Assembly: GCF_037482165.1 (NCBI RefSeq)
Contig: NZ_CP148048.1
Span: 1,302,001 to 1,366,000 of the forward strand
Origin: Parvimonas micra
GTDB lineage: Bacteria > Bacillota > Clostridia > Tissierellales > Peptoniphilaceae
Reading direction: 5' to 3'
Length of the DNA stretch: 64,000 bases
Both the position numbers and the translations under genes were made by a program. How positions within the stretch are numbered: position 1 is the first letter of the stretch; each line of letters starts with the position of its first letter. Below, piece after piece: positions 54,536 to 64,000 of this stretch. The notes under the pieces were generated by a model. That model saw nothing but the letters and a program-made list of their open reading frames with translations. It had not been told where the DNA came from and ran no database searches.

Positions 54536-55856
54536 TGAAAAGCTCCTTATCTCTATCAGTTTGTAAATCCAAAAATCTTGAGTACTCTTTAATAAAGTTA
54601 AGTTTAATACTTCCAATTTCACCATTTCTATGCTTTGCTATAATCAATTCAATTTCATTTTGTACTTCTTCTTCTTTTTCTTTATCTTGATAATCTTCTC
54701 TGTTAAGTAAAATTACAACGTCAGCATCTTGTTCGATTGCCCCTGATTCTCTTAAATCACTAAGTTTCGGCTTTCTACCACTTTTTTCACTATCACGAGA
54801 TAACTGACTCAATGCTAGAATAGGAACGTCCAATTCCTTTGCTAATGCTTTTAAATTTCTTGAAATAGTAGAAATTTCTTGTTGTCTATTTTCATTTCTT
54901 CCCTCAGAAGTCATAAGTTGTAAATAGTCTATCATAATAAAGTCAAGACCGCTATCAGCTTTAAGTCTTCTACATTTACTTCTTAGTTCAGTTATAGAAA
55001 TTCCTGCAGTGTCATCCATATAAATAGATTTCCCAGCTATAATAGAGCTCGCTTCAAAGACATCTTCCCATTCAGTTATATCTCCACTCATAAATTGTTT
55101 TGAATTTACAAGAGAAAGAGAACTTAACATTCTTTGAGCTAATTGTGTTTTACTCATTTCCAAAGAAAAAATTGCTACTTTATAATCCTTTAGGGCAGCA
55201 TTTAAAGCTATATTTCCTGCCAATGCTGTCTTCCCTACAGATGGTCTTGCTGCAAGTAAAATTAAGTCTTTTTTTTGCATTCCAAGTAATATCCTGTCCA
55301 AGTCTGCGAATCCTGTAGGAACGCCGGTCAAAGAACCTTTTATTTTACTTCTTTCATCAAGTAGTTCAATAACCTCTTTTAGAGTATCTTTTATATGAGT
55401 AAGTCCTGTTCTACTTTCATTTTGTGACAATTCAAAAATTTGACCTTCAATTGACTCTAAAACTTTGTCATAATCTTCATTTTTATATGCTCTATCTTTT
55501 ATACTATCAAGAATAAAAAGTAGATTTCTAGTATCTGATTTATCCTTTACAATCTTACAATAATTTTCTATATTTGAAGGAAAAGCAACAGCATTTACAA
55601 TTTCAACAACTCCAACAATTCCATTATTTGATTCTGTATCAAAACCCATTGCTTCCATTTTATTGATTACTGTAATTGGATCTACATTTGTATTTTCTCT
55701 TGATAATTCCAAGATTGCACTAAATATATCTCTATGCCAACCTAAATAAAAATCTTTTCTCTTTAATTTTTCAAAAACAAACTCTCTTTTATTTGGCTCT
55801 GTAATCATTATCGACAAGACGCATTTTTCAGCTTCTAAGTCGTAAATATTATGCAT
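54528..55856 (-). CDS. dnaB: Replicative DNA helicase DnaB
   Basis: 442 residues. N-terminal DnaB domain (~1-105) and RecA-like core with Walker A ARPSVGKTALA (~200-210), FSLEMSK, and IDYLQLM, plus DLRESGAIEQDADVV. Hexameric 5'-3' helicase. It follows rplI by 3 bp, the common Firmicutes arrangement. Confidence 0.97.
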   Translation of the reverse strand: MHNIYDLEAEKCVLSIMITEPNKREFVFEKLKRKDFYLGWHRDIFSAILELSRENTNVDPITVINKMEAMGFDTESNNGIVGVVEIVNAVAFPSNIENYCKIVKDKSDTRNLLFILDSIKDRAYKNEDYDKVLESIEGQIFELSQNESRTGLTHIKDTLKEVIELLDERSKIKGSLTGVPTGFADLDRILLGMQKKDLILLAARPSVGKTALAGNIALNAALKDYKVAIFSLEMSKTQLAQRMLSSLSLVNSKQFMSGDITEWEDVFEASSIIAGKSIYMDDTAGISITELRSKCRRLKADSGLDFIMIDYLQLMTSEGRNENRQQEISTISRNLKALAKELDVPILALSQLSRDSEKSGRKPKLSDLRESGAIEQDADVVILLNREDYQDKEKEEEVQNEIELIIAKHRNGEIGSIKLNFIKEYSRFLDLQTDRDKELFNE

Positions 55857-55859
55857 AAA

Positions 55860-56306
55860 TTACTCCTTTTCAATAGAAACCTTAACAGTTGCAACTATTT
55901 CAGGATAAACTCTAACTGGAACTGTCAAAGTGCAAAGTGATTTAATATTTTCCTTTAATTCTATTTTTCTTTTGTCAATTTCAATTTTATGTTGTTTTTT
56001 CAAGGCATCACTAATATCTTGAGAAGTTATTGAACCGAAAAGCTTATCTCCACTTCCTGTTTTAGTCTTTATAACTACTTCCAATTTTTCTAAAACATCT
56101 TTTAATTCTTTTGCATTTTTTATGTTTTCAGCTTCTATTCTCTTTAATTCAGCTTGTTCTTTTTCCCAGATTTCAAGATTTTCTTTTGTGGCTTCTTTAG
56201 CTAAGCCATTAGGAATCAAAAAGTTCCTAGCATATCCTGTCTTAGCATTAACAAGCTCACCAGCTTTCCCAAAACTCTTTACATCTTTAATCAAAATTAC
56301 TTTCAT
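55860..56306 (-). CDS. rplI: Ribosomal protein bL9
   Basis: 148 residues. N-terminal [19 protein letters not shown] fingerprint and a central helix, then the C-terminal RNA-binding domain. Standard length. Overlaps gdpP by 20 nt. Confidence 0.97.
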   Translation of the reverse strand: MKVILIKDVKSFGKAGELVNAKTGYARNFLIPNGLAKEATKENLEIWEKEQAELKRIEAENIKNAKELKDVLEKLEVVIKTKTGSGDKLFGSITSQDISDALKKQHKIEIDKRKIELKENIKSLCTLTVPVRVYPEIVATVKVSIEKE

Positions 56307-58284
56307 CTATATCTTCCTCCAATAAATACTCATCTATCGCTTTCTTTAATTTTTCAATTGCTTCGTCCATTGAACAATCAAGTCTAGCACCAGCAGAAGT
56401 ATAATGTCCACCTCCACCAAGTTTTTCTAAAATTAATTGAACAGAAATTTTTCCTAAACTTCTTCCACTTATATGAATTTGTCCAGAAACAATAGTTAAA
56501 ACGAAACTACATTCAATGTCTAAAACTCCAAGCAAATCATCCGCTGCCTCTGCCGCAATTAGCATTGACTCTTCAATTTCTTCTGGAAATACACCAATAC
56601 AGATATAATTTCTATATGATATTGCATTGGATAAAACATTTGATTTTAATTTTATAGTATTAAAATTATCCTTGAACAAATGTTTTACAGCGATACTATC
56701 CGCTCCAAATCTCTTCAAATAGGATGCCATTTCAAAAGTTCTTACTCCAGTTTGGTAATAGAAATTTTTAGTATCGACTACAATTCCTGCAAGCAGTGAT
56801 TCTGCAATTACTTTATCCAAATCAATTTTTTCAAACATATAGTAAATTATTTCAGTTACAAGTTCACAAGCTGATGATGCATAAGGTTCAAGATATGTTA
56901 ACATAGGATTTTCAACAAAATCTTTTCCAATTCTATGATGATCAATAACTACAATTTTTGAAGTTACATCTAATAGGTATGGAGCTTCTGTTGAAACAGT
57001 CCTTGAATTGTCAACCAGTATAACTAAACTTGTATCCTTACATATATCATATGCTTTTTCTGGAGAAATCATCATTTCTACATAGCTAGGTTCAGTATTA
57101 CTAATCCTATCATAAATATTTCTAATTGTAACAGGAACATCCTCTAAAACCATATAACAATCTTTTTTCAACTCTTTACAAATTCCCATAACACCAAGAG
57201 CAGCCCCAAAACAGTCCATATCAGGATTCTTATGTCCCATTACAAAAACTTCTGAAGATTCTCTAATTATATTTTCAAGTGCTTGGGAAATAACTCTTGC
57301 CTTTACTTTATTTCTTTCAACACCTTTATTATTTTTTCCACCATAAAATTCTAAATCTTCTCCATTTTTAAAGACAACTTGAGCTCCACCACGTCCTAAA
57401 GCCATGTCAAGAGCGGTTTGAGCTTCCTTATATCTTTCAAAAGGATTATTTCCACCAAGACCAATACCAATACTTAAAGTGGGTTTTATATTACCTGTAA
57501 TTTCTAGTTCTCTTAATGTTTCTATTATACTGAATCTATCGTTTCTAATTTTTTCTAAAATAGAATTACTTGAAATAACTATATATTTCCCAGAATCATA
57601 TTTTCTTACAATTGCTCCTAGATTTGAAAAATAACTTATAATAAGTTTATCCATTTCAGCAGTCAACAATGTCTTAAAATCTTCATTTGTGTTATTACGA
57701 ACATCTTCGTAATTATCTATATAGATTAAAATAGAATTTAAAGTATCATCTTCATATTGCTTTTGCAATTTTGAAAATTCTAAATTATCTATTAGATAAA
57801 TTATTACATTAACCTCTCCATTGTCCTCGTCTTTTACAACATTATAGTAAACTAAGTAATCAAATTTTTCTGTTTTCCAATTAACCTTTCCTGATACAGT
57901 TTTTAAAACTTCGGAAATATTAAAACTTGAAATTTTAGAATTAATATCTATTCCAATAACATCTTTTCCTGAAAAAAGCACTGAAAACTCTGGACTATAC
58001 CATTTAACTCTACCTTTGTTGTTAAGAACAGCAATAGGAAATGGCATTTTGTAAACTACTTCACTTGCAATATTATCCAAGGAATCTCTATGCTTCTTCA
58101 TATCTTCATCATATTCTAGATTTTTATTCTTTACATAGTATAAAACTAAAATAAATGAAATAAAAGTTAATATAAAAGATACAATCCCAAATATAAATTG
58201 AAAATAAAGAACAAAAGCTGAGATTAAAACCATAAATAAAAATAAAATATAAAAATCTGATAATTTAACTATTTTCTTTCCCAT
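56287..58284 (-). CDS. gdpP: GdpP cyclic-di-AMP phosphodiesterase
   Basis: 665 residues in GdpP order: two N-terminal membrane segments (~10-50), a PAS domain (~75-150), a degenerate GGDEF domain (~170-300), then DHH (~335-500) with [15 protein letters not shown] and VVIDHHRIG, and DHHA1 (~550-640) with [11 protein letters not shown]. Hydrolyses c-di-AMP and so affects wall stress and potassium balance. Overlaps both neighbours, typical of yybS-gdpP-rplI-dnaB. Confidence 0.97.
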   Translation of the reverse strand: MGKKIVKLSDFYILFLFMVLISAFVLYFQFIFGIVSFILTFISFILVLYYVKNKNLEYDEDMKKHRDSLDNIASEVVYKMPFPIAVLNNKGRVKWYSPEFSVLFSGKDVIGIDINSKISSFNISEVLKTVSGKVNWKTEKFDYLVYYNVVKDEDNGEVNVIIYLIDNLEFSKLQKQYEDDTLNSILIYIDNYEDVRNNTNEDFKTLLTAEMDKLIISYFSNLGAIVRKYDSGKYIVISSNSILEKIRNDRFSIIETLRELEITGNIKPTLSIGIGLGGNNPFERYKEAQTALDMALGRGGAQVVFKNGEDLEFYGGKNNKGVERNKVKARVISQALENIIRESSEVFVMGHKNPDMDCFGAALGVMGICKELKKDCYMVLEDVPVTIRNIYDRISNTEPSYVEMMISPEKAYDICKDTSLVILVDNSRTVSTEAPYLLDVTSKIVVIDHHRIGKDFVENPMLTYLEPYASSACELVTEIIYYMFEKIDLDKVIAESLLAGIVVDTKNFYYQTGVRTFEMASYLKRFGADSIAVKHLFKDNFNTIKLKSNVLSNAISYRNYICIGVFPEEIEESMLIAAEAADDLLGVLDIECSFVLTIVSGQIHISGRSLGKISVQLILEKLGGGGHYTSAGARLDCSMDEAIEKLKKAIDEYLLEEDIDESNFD

Positions 58285-59126
58285 TTCATACCTCTCTTAA
58301 TTGAACTATAAATTCCATATATGAAATAACCTAAATACACAATAGCAAAAAATATTGAAATAATACTAATAGAATTTGCTAAAATAGCACTATATTTCGA
58401 TTTTAAAAACACATTAAATTTTATAAATCCTTGAACTATCATAATTTCTATAAACATTAGCATTAAATTATACGTAATCAAAAAAACTTTATAGTATTTT
58501 TCAATTCCAAAAATACTAGCAAAAAAGATTGCTAATGAAACACATATACCAAATAATGGAAATTTAGAAGAATATATCATAATCATATCATCCGAATCTC
58601 TATTTAATTTATAAATCTTTTTAGATAAAAATGAATACCCTAAAGAGCAAAAAACAAAAGAAATCCCAAATGAAATTGCAGGGTAAATTGTCTTCATGGT
58701 TTCAACAAAAGCTTCTACACTTCCTATTCTTAAAATTTCTTTGTAATCCTTAAAATTATCTAATAATTCTGCCATTGTCTTTAAAAATGCCTCATAAGCA
58801 TTTGAGTTTAATTCTAAAAGCATAAAATCACTTACTAGAAGCATTGCCATAGCAATTGCGCTTCCAAACATAATTTTATAGCCGTCTACACCTTTATCCA
58901 TTCCTTTTATAAATATGAAAGAAATAATTACAGGAATGAGCGCAGTGAAATTTCCTAAAATCATAATAGATAATATTGAATACATTCCAGCCGATAAGAT
59001 ATACATCCTTAGATTTGATTTTTTATATAAAATTACCATTGGAACAAAACTTAATAAATTTAAGATAGGAAACAAAACCATTCCTATAGCCAAAAAATAA
59101 TATAAAAATACTTTTTTATCTTGCAT
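58269..59126 (-). CDS. DUF2232-family membrane protein (YybS-like)
   Basis: 285 residues, about eight membrane segments with the glycine-rich pattern of DUF2232. Commonly found directly before gdpP. Function unknown. First gene of the replication run. Confidence 0.88.
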   Translation of the reverse strand: MQDKKVFLYYFLAIGMVLFPILNLLSFVPMVILYKKSNLRMYILSAGMYSILSIMILGNFTALIPVIISFIFIKGMDKGVDGYKIMFGSAIAMAMLLVSDFMLLELNSNAYEAFLKTMAELLDNFKDYKEILRIGSVEAFVETMKTIYPAISFGISFVFCSLGYSFLSKKIYKLNRDSDDMIMIYSSKFPLFGICVSLAIFFASIFGIEKYYKVFLITYNLMLMFIEIMIVQGFIKFNVFLKSKYSAILANSISIISIFFAIVYLGYFIYGIYSSIKRGMKWERK

Positions 59127-59237
59127 TTTAAACCTCTATTTCATAAACTAACTTTAATAAATTTTCATTTATTAATTCTCTATAACACATATTTTTTAAA
59201 ATAATATAGTCTTTATACAAATGCATAAAGTTACTAA

Positions 59238-59299
59238 TATTATACCATATTTCCGATTATAAATAAATGCGTTGAAAATTTAATTTTGACAAAGAAAAA
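59238..59299. repeat. 62-bp conserved block, copy 1
   Basis: Nearly identical to 60786-60847 (five differences by eye). On the minus strand each copy follows a terminator and precedes the next gene, and includes a TATAAT. Likely a duplicated promoter region. Confidence 0.7.
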
Positions 59300-59323
59300 C
59301 AGCAAATCTTTTGAATTGCTGTT
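59295..59323 (-). terminator. Terminator of the GNAT gene at 59345
   Basis: Stem AACAGCAA/TTGCTGTT followed by a T-rich run on the minus strand, ending in the shared block. Confidence 0.78.
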
Positions 59324-59344
59324 AAAAAAGTTTCACGATAAAAT

Positions 59345-59800
59345 TTATCTATATTTTTTCATTATATACTTAAGTTTTGGCGTTTCAATAACTTCATCAA
59401 TTTCAAATCCAAGTTTAGTATAAAGATTTTTTGCATTTTTATTAGAATCGAAAACATTTAAAGAAATACTTTTTATATTTTCATCTTTAAAAATCAAATC
59501 TATAAAACTCCTTATTGCCTCTTTTCCAAAACCCATTCCTTGCTTTTTAGGATTTATTATAATTCTACCAATATGTATATTATCTTTTTCAATTCTTATT
59601 TGCTGAATCATTCCTAAAAATTCATCTTCATTGAATATGGAAAACACATTTTCCATTTCTTTAATTTTATCATAAGTCAAAGGATATGAAATTTTTAGTC
59701 CCATCCATTGTTCTTGAAAAGCCTCTCCTCTTTCATTTGACCATTCACATAATAGTGTGGCATTTTCTTTTCTTAATCCTCTTTCAAATCTAATAACCAT
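59345..59800 (-). CDS. GNAT-family N-acetyltransferase
   Basis: 151 residues from ATG at 59800 (GAGG upstream; earlier start lacks a site). Acetyl-CoA loop PKKQGMGFGKEAI (~85-97, Q-x-x-G-x-G) and LYTKLGFEIDE. Substrate unknown. Follows a small membrane protein gene and precedes the yybS region. Confidence 0.87.
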   Translation of the reverse strand: MVIRFERGLRKENATLLCEWSNERGEAFQEQWMGLKISYPLTYDKIKEMENVFSIFNEDEFLGMIQQIRIEKDNIHIGRIIINPKKQGMGFGKEAIRSFIDLIFKDENIKSISLNVFDSNKNAKNLYTKLGFEIDEVIETPKLKYIMKKYR

Positions 59801-59826
59801 ATAAAACCTCAATTTTATTATAATTT

Positions 59827-60192
59827 TTATTTTCTATACAAATAATTTTCTGCTTTAGATTTAATATATTTATTTCTAAAAGTAATAGATATAGCTAGTG
59901 GTAAAATTATAAGAGGTAGACAAAAAGCAACTCCCGCAATAGCTAAAGTTTTATATTGACCTCTCCCGTGTAAATCCTTCTTCATTCCGTTCAAAGAATC
60001 TGCAAAATAATTTAAAATTGATCCATTATTTACCATTGATAACAAAACAAACTCTACTATAACTAATGCTATAAATATAAGAGCTGTCCATCTTGCAGCA
60101 ACATTGCATATCTCTATTCTTTTTTCTATACTTATATCTTCTGCATTTTGAATATTCTTAAACCATTTTTTTGCTCTTTCTTCCTTTGTCAT
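59827..60192 (-). CDS. Small two-TM membrane protein of unknown function
   Basis: 121 residues from ATG at 60192. A charged N-terminal helix (~1-30, MTKEERAKKWFKNIQ) then two membrane segments (~38-58 and ~88-108) and a Lys-rich tail. No family recognised. The flanking genes are GNATs, with 14-27 bp gaps, so it may be cotranscribed. Confidence 0.6.
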   Translation of the reverse strand: MTKEERAKKWFKNIQNAEDISIEKRIEICNVAARWTALIFIALVIVEFVLLSMVNNGSILNYFADSLNGMKKDLHGRGQYKTLAIAGVAFCLPLIILPLAISITFRNKYIKSKAENYLYRK

Positions 60193-60227
60193 ATCTATTT
60201 CTCCTATAAATTTAAATTTCATCTATC

Positions 60228-60710
60228 TTAAAGTTTTAGTATTGCAATAACTTCATCTCCATCCATATCTCCATTTTCTACAAAACCAAATGAATGATAC
60301 AACTCTTTAGCAATTTTATTTTCAGGTTCATAAGATAGCCAACAATACTCCGCTTTACCACAAGGAAATGATTTAATAAAATCTAAAGCAAGTTTCATAG
60401 CTTCTTTTCCAAAGCCTTTTTGTTGATAAGTCTCATCAATCATCAAACGCCACAGATTATAGTTTTCCTTTGCTATATTCGGAACATTTTCCCAAGTTTC
60501 ATCCACATCATATCCAATCATCAGAAAACCAACAGGTCTATCGCCATCATAGATTCCAAACGGAAAAACAACACCATTTGATGTAATAGTTAAATATGCT
60601 TCAATAATACTTACGTCATTAGATGCTACAAAATTTTTTTGCGATTTAGACACTTTTAATTTAAGTATCTCCCATATATTTTTCCTATTTATTTTTTCTA
60701 AATGAAGCAT
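60228..60710 (-). CDS. GNAT-family N-acetyltransferase
   Basis: 160 residues. Acetyl-CoA loop YQQKGFGKEAMK (~97-108) and LYHSFGFVENG. RimL/spermidine-acetyltransferase-like middle GFLMIGYDVDETWEN; substrate unknown. GGAGG precedes the ATG. Confidence 0.9.
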   Translation of the reverse strand: MLHLEKINRKNIWEILKLKVSKSQKNFVASNDVSIIEAYLTITSNGVVFPFGIYDGDRPVGFLMIGYDVDETWENVPNIAKENYNLWRLMIDETYQQKGFGKEAMKLALDFIKSFPCGKAEYCWLSYEPENKIAKELYHSFGFVENGDMDGDEVIAILKL

Positions 60711-60785
60711 ATTACCTCCAAATTTTTTTAATTTATTTTACTTTTATTATAACACAAGATTATTTATTTATATATCTATAATAGT

Positions 60786-60847
60786 TATTATACTATATTT
60801 TCAATTATAAATAAATGCGTTGTAAATTTAATTTTGACAAAGAAAAA
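60786..60847. repeat. 62-bp conserved block, copy 2
   Basis: See 59238-59299. Here it lies between the surface-protein terminator and the GNAT gene at 60228. Confidence 0.7.
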
Positions 60848-60874
60848 CCCCAAATCTTTTGTTCTGATTTGGGG
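60843..60874 (-). terminator. Terminator of the surface protein gene
   Basis: Stem CCCCAAATC/GATTTGGGG with a 9-nt loop, followed by five T on the minus strand, 33 bp past the stop. Confidence 0.88.
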
Positions 60875-60906
60875 ATTTACATTATAAGCTAATTACATTT
60901 TGTTAT

Positions 60907-63900
60907 CTATTTTTTCTTTTTTGAATAAAGAAAACCTACTAAACTTGTTACTGCTAACAATATACTTGAATTTGAAATATTAGTTTTTGGAATACCTTTG
61001 TTACTTTTTGTATTTTTTTGTTTTGTTTGTTTAACTTCACTCTTATCTTTTTTATCGTCTTCCTTCTTATTTAAAACATGAATTTGTGTTTTGGCATAAC
61101 CATTTTTAAATTTAAACTCAAGATTATGATTTCCTTCTGCTAAAGAATTTTTAAATTCATTAGCAAACTCTACGATTGTACTACCTGATTTTAAAGTGTA
61201 CATTGATGGGTCAACAAGCTTGCCATCTAAATATACATTTTCAAAATTTTTAACATCTTCATCCAATCTAAAGTATAATTTATGGCCATCATTTTTCGTT
61301 ACAGTTTGATTTTTACCATATAAAAATTCAATTACCTTAGGATTGTTGTTATTTTGTTTATCTGATGAATTATTATTCTTTCCTTTTTCGAGCTTAGCTT
61401 TTAAAGAATTAACTTTTTCTTCAAGTTCTTTTATTTTTTTGTTAAGATCATCAATTTCATTTTGTTTTTTACTTCCGGATTGCTTTGCCTTTTCTAATTT
61501 TTGCTTGGTTTCTTCAAGCTCTTTTTTAGTTTTTTCTAAATCTTGGCTAGTTTTTTCAAATTCCTGTTCAATTTTTTCAAGCTCTTTTATCTTTTTGCTA
61601 AGCTGATCAATTTCATTTTGCTTTTTACTTCCAGATTGTTTTGCACTTTCTAACTCTTGCTTAGCTTTTTCTAATTCTTGCTTGATTTTTTCAAGTTCTT
61701 TTTTAGTTTTTTCTGAATCTTGTTTGGCTTTTTCAAATTCTTTTTTAGTTTTTTCAAGCTCTTTTTTAGTTTTTTCAAACTCATTTTTTGTTTTTTCTGA
61801 ATCTTCCTTAGCTTTTTTAAATTCCTGTTCAATTTTTTCAAGTTCTTTTATCTTTTTGTTAAGCTCATCAATTTCATTTTGTTTTTTACTTCCGGATTGT
61901 TTTGCACTTTCTAACTCTTGTTTGATTTTTTCAAGTTCGTTTTTAGTTTTTTCTGATTTTTGCTTAGCTTTTTCAAATTCCTGTTCAATTTTTTCAAGCT
62001 CTTTTATCTTTTTGCTAAGCTCATCAATTTTATTTTCTTTTTTACTTCCAGATTGTTTTGCATTTTCTAACTCTTGCTTAGCTTTTTCAAGTTCTTGTTT
62101 AATTTTTTCAAGTTCTTTTCTAGTTTTTTCTGAATCTTGTTTTGATTTTTCAAGCTCTTGTTTGATTTTTTCAAGTTCTTTTTTTGTGTTTTCTAAAATT
62201 CTTTCAAGTTCTTTTTTTTCTCTTTCTCCAACTATTGATGGAGCATTTTCTGTACTTAATTTATCTAATAAGTCTTTATTCGGAGCAGTATATCCATTCC
62301 AATTTGGTGTTTCATTTTGAAGTTTAGAGTCTTCAATCGAATTTGTAGATTTTTTACCATCTATTGCATATCCTTTTGTTTTTTTGTCAATAGTTATTGA
62401 GTCAAGTACAGCTTTTCCACCTTCATTCTTACTCATATAACTATTTCCACCATGCAAATATGCATTATCAACAGTAATTGTTCCATTACCTGAAACTCCA
62501 TTTCCACCTTTGCCTGAAAATCTACCATTTCCTCCAACAGCAATTAAAGTTCCTTTTCCTGCTACTGTTCCCTCTAATTTTAAAGCATCTCCTCCATTAC
62601 TTGTAAGAGCATAGCGACCGCCTGCAAAAAGTCCAAGTTTTGCATCTTTTTCAATAGTTAATGTTTTACCTTTTGCAATCTCCATTGCTCCTTGTCCTTT
62701 ATATTGTTCACCTGTAGGAGCTTCATCTCCACGTATAAATACATTACCTTTTATAGTTGCATTACCTTGAACACTCACAACTGGAGTTTGTATATGTTTT
62801 GCATTTTTTCCATCAGTTAAATAATTGGCATTTGAATAAATAACAGAGTTTTGTAATGTTGCACCATCTTTTAAAATAATTTGACCATTTATAGAAGATC
62901 CACTTGCAAAACTCTTATGATAGTCATCATAATTTACTTCAAGAGTTCCACCATTTTCAACTGTTATTTTTCCATATAATGATGAATCCGAAAGATTAAG
63001 TTTACCACCGTCTTTTACTACAATATTTACAGAACTTAAAATTTTCATATTTATAAGATAAAGTTCACCCGTAACAATTAAAGTTTGAGTGGTAGCTTTA
63101 TTTTCTTCAATTGGATAGCCTAGTTCAGAATATTTTCCACTCTCTCTTGAGCCAAACCAAAGTTTTAAATTTTTTGGAACAGTTACTTCTTCTTTATCTT
63201 TTCCAAACTTTTTGATTACCCAAGGTTTCATATCCCATTCTTTTTTTGTAGTAGGGTTTTTTAAAGTTTTAAATTCTTTGTCTACCAATCTTTCTTCAAG
63301 TGTAACTTCATTAGAATCAAATACTTCAAAATCTAATTCATTTGATTTTAGCTTTCCATCTTTTGATTGTACAAAAACCTTATAATTTCCTTTTTTAGAA
63401 GGAATTCCAGATAATTTGATACTATTGTCCATTTTTGAATATTTTGCTATCATACCGGAATCATCAGAAATAATTTTTGCTTCTAATTCTAAATCATGTT
63501 TTAATTCTTTTGCATCTTTAAAGTCTGAATCTGCTGGTGTTTCTTTTTCAGTATAAGCAATTTGTAATTTTACATTACTGTTTTTATTTGAATTTACTCC
63601 ACCACCAGTAGCAGATGAAATAGCATCATATTTTTGTTGCCCAATAATTGCCGCTTCAAATGAGCCTACAATTCTTAAATGATATTTTTTAGAATAATTA
63701 TTATCTTTTTTAACAAAAGAATTTCCATTTCTTTCAAATGAAACAGAAGATTCATCATTGAAAACAAATTTAACTATATGTCCGTCTGGCACTTTTTGTC
63801 CAAGATACAAAACTTTATTTTCTTCATCTATAAAGTAATTATTTCCAAAAACAGCTGATTTGCTACTTGTCTTCCAATATTCAACATTATTCACAAAAAT

Positions 63901-64000
63901 CTGCTTAATTTGTGTAATCTTATCTTTTAACTCAAGAGAATATTTATTTTCAAAGTTTGATTCATTAATTGCTTTTAATGAAAATTCATTATTTTCTTTA
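60907..64000 (-). CDS. Cell-wall-anchored surface protein, 5' end beyond the window
   Basis: The frame stays open to base 64000, so GTG at 63894 is not the start; at least 1030 residues are present and signal peptide lies outside. Counting from 63894: a beta-rich region with polar repeats (~290-500), a coiled coil ~556-836 of KELEKIKQ-type heptads with four AKQSGSKK blocks (~612, 664, 751, 803), a domain ~853-941 common before wall anchors (VYLDGKLVDPSMYTLKSGSTIVEF), and a sorting-like tail: IPKTN (968-972), hydrophobic stretch, KKKK. Displayed adhesin-like protein. Confidence 0.85.
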   Translation of the reverse strand, partial: KENNEFSLKAINESNFENKYSLELKDKITQIKQIFVNNVEYWKTSSKSAVFGNNYFIDEENKVLYLGQKVPDGHIVKFVFNDESSVSFERNGNSFVKKDNNYSKKYHLRIVGSFEAAIIGQQKYDAISSATGGGVNSNKNSNVKLQIAYTEKETPADSDFKDAKELKHDLELEAKIISDDSGMIAKYSKMDNSIKLSGIPSKKGNYKVFVQSKDGKLKSNELDFEVFDSNEVTLEERLVDKEFKTLKNPTTKKEWDMKPWVIKKFGKDKEEVTVPKNLKLWFGSRESGKYSELGYPIEENKATTQTLIVTGELYLINMKILSSVNIVVKDGGKLNLSDSSLYGKITVENGGTLEVNYDDYHKSFASGSSINGQIILKDGATLQNSVIYSNANYLTDGKNAKHIQTPVVSVQGNATIKGNVFIRGDEAPTGEQYKGQGAMEIAKGKTLTIEKDAKLGLFAGGRYALTSNGGDALKLEGTVAGKGTLIAVGGNGRFSGKGGNGVSGNGTITVDNAYLHGGNSYMSKNEGGKAVLDSITIDKKTKGYAIDGKKSTNSIEDSKLQNETPNWNGYTAPNKDLLDKLSTENAPSIVGEREKKELERILENTKKELEKIKQELEKSKQDSEKTRKELEKIKQELEKAKQELENAKQSGSKKENKIDELSKKIKELEKIEQEFEKAKQKSEKTKNELEKIKQELESAKQSGSKKQNEIDELNKKIKELEKIEQEFKKAKEDSEKTKNEFEKTKKELEKTKKEFEKAKQDSEKTKKELEKIKQELEKAKQELESAKQSGSKKQNEIDQLSKKIKELEKIEQEFEKTSQDLEKTKKELEETKQKLEKAKQSGSKKQNEIDDLNKKIKELEEKVNSLKAKLEKGKNNNSSDKQNNNNPKVIEFLYGKNQTVTKNDGHKLYFRLDEDVKNFENVYLDGKLVDPSMYTLKSGSTIVEFANEFKNSLAEGNHNLEFKFKNGYAKTQIHVLNKKEDDKKDKSEVKQTKQKNTKSNKGIPKTNISNSSILLAVTSLVGFLYSKKKK
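61387..62229 (-). repeat. Tandem coiled-coil repeats inside the surface protein
   Basis: DNA-level near-repeats encode ELEKIKQ/ELEKAKQ heptads and four AKQSGSKK blocks, each followed by IDELxKKIKELEK. The repeat length varies (52 or 87 residues between blocks), a sign of unequal recombination and possible length variation between strains. Confidence 0.85.

Noticed and set aside
53924..54625. Longer start of the GNAT gene upstream of 54535
   Set aside because: Those 30 extra codons lie inside dnaB without a ribosome-binding site and add sequence foreign to the GNAT fold.
61343..62320. Long serine/phenylalanine-rich open frames on the plus strand opposite the coiled coil
   Set aside because: They are antisense shadows of Lys/Glu-rich repeats (CTT/TTC runs) with no site or family resemblance.

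Overview
The window is very AT-rich chromosomal DNA from a low-G+C Gram-positive anaerobe. The evidence is AGGAGG ribosome-binding sites, T-box leaders, consensus TTGACA/TATAAT promoters with 17-bp spacers, a YjjI/YjjW glycyl-radical pair, RNase Y, GdpP, DnaD/DnaI-type helicase loading and LPXTG-like cell-wall anchoring. A Tissierellia/Peptoniphilaceae genus such as Parvimonas is my best guess, but this is inference. Almost every gene lies on the minus strand.

Layout. 1-2059: the tail of a plus-strand gene converges on a minus-strand cluster of 14 tRNAs (Glu-Val-Asp-Thr-Tyr-Gly-Arg-Gln-Lys-Ser-Ser-Met-Trp-Phe) driven by two tandem consensus promoters. The Phe end is rearranged: a decayed tRNA-Phe copy and two copies of a ~100-nt structured element whose stems covary. 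2186-4763: tsaE-tsaB-rimI-tsaD (tRNA t6A synthesis). 5054-7424: yjjI-yjjW. 7662-9740: a bicupin protein and a DAACS symporter. 10051-11580: a Crp/Fnr-like regulator and a CPBP membrane protease. 11720-15856: thrS (T-box), hisS and a GME-fold protein. 15982-17649: mscL and two methyltransferase-like genes. 17650-18655: gene-free, with a 305-bp direct repeat. 18656-24157: rny, mobA-like, ybaK, udk, tyrS (unusually short T-box) and mgtC-like.

24381-29406: a frameshifted lipoprotein, a large single-pass membrane protein, pepF and a DsrE-like gene. 29415-32583: FHA-rodA/ftsW-pbpA, a peptidoglycan synthesis cluster. 32682-37016: an ABC-F ribosome-protection gene behind an attenuator with a four-codon leader ORF, and an ABC-2 exporter behind its own leader hairpin. 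37222-41342: two lipoprotein paralogues, two tail-anchored proteins with L7/L12-like repeats, trmL, and a decayed trmL copy between the L12-like paralogues. 41353-48344: YoaK-type and DUF819 membrane proteins, GNAT, ClC transporter, rsuA, a conserved unknown, an EamA transporter and a NUDIX hydrolase. 48555-59126: a replication/wall/c-di-AMP run (yybS-gdpP-rplI-dnaB-GNAT-dnaD-dnaI-AI2E-serS-dac). 59345-60710: two GNATs and a small membrane protein. 60907-64000: the C-terminal ~1030 residues of a surface protein with a long coiled coil, cut by the window edge.

Two themes recur. The first is control by conditional termination: two T-boxes, the ABC-F attenuator and the ABC-2 leader. The second is local tandem duplication followed by decay: the tRNA-Phe region, the L12-like/trmL unit, the lipoproteins, the 305-bp repeat and a promoter-like block near 59-61 kb.
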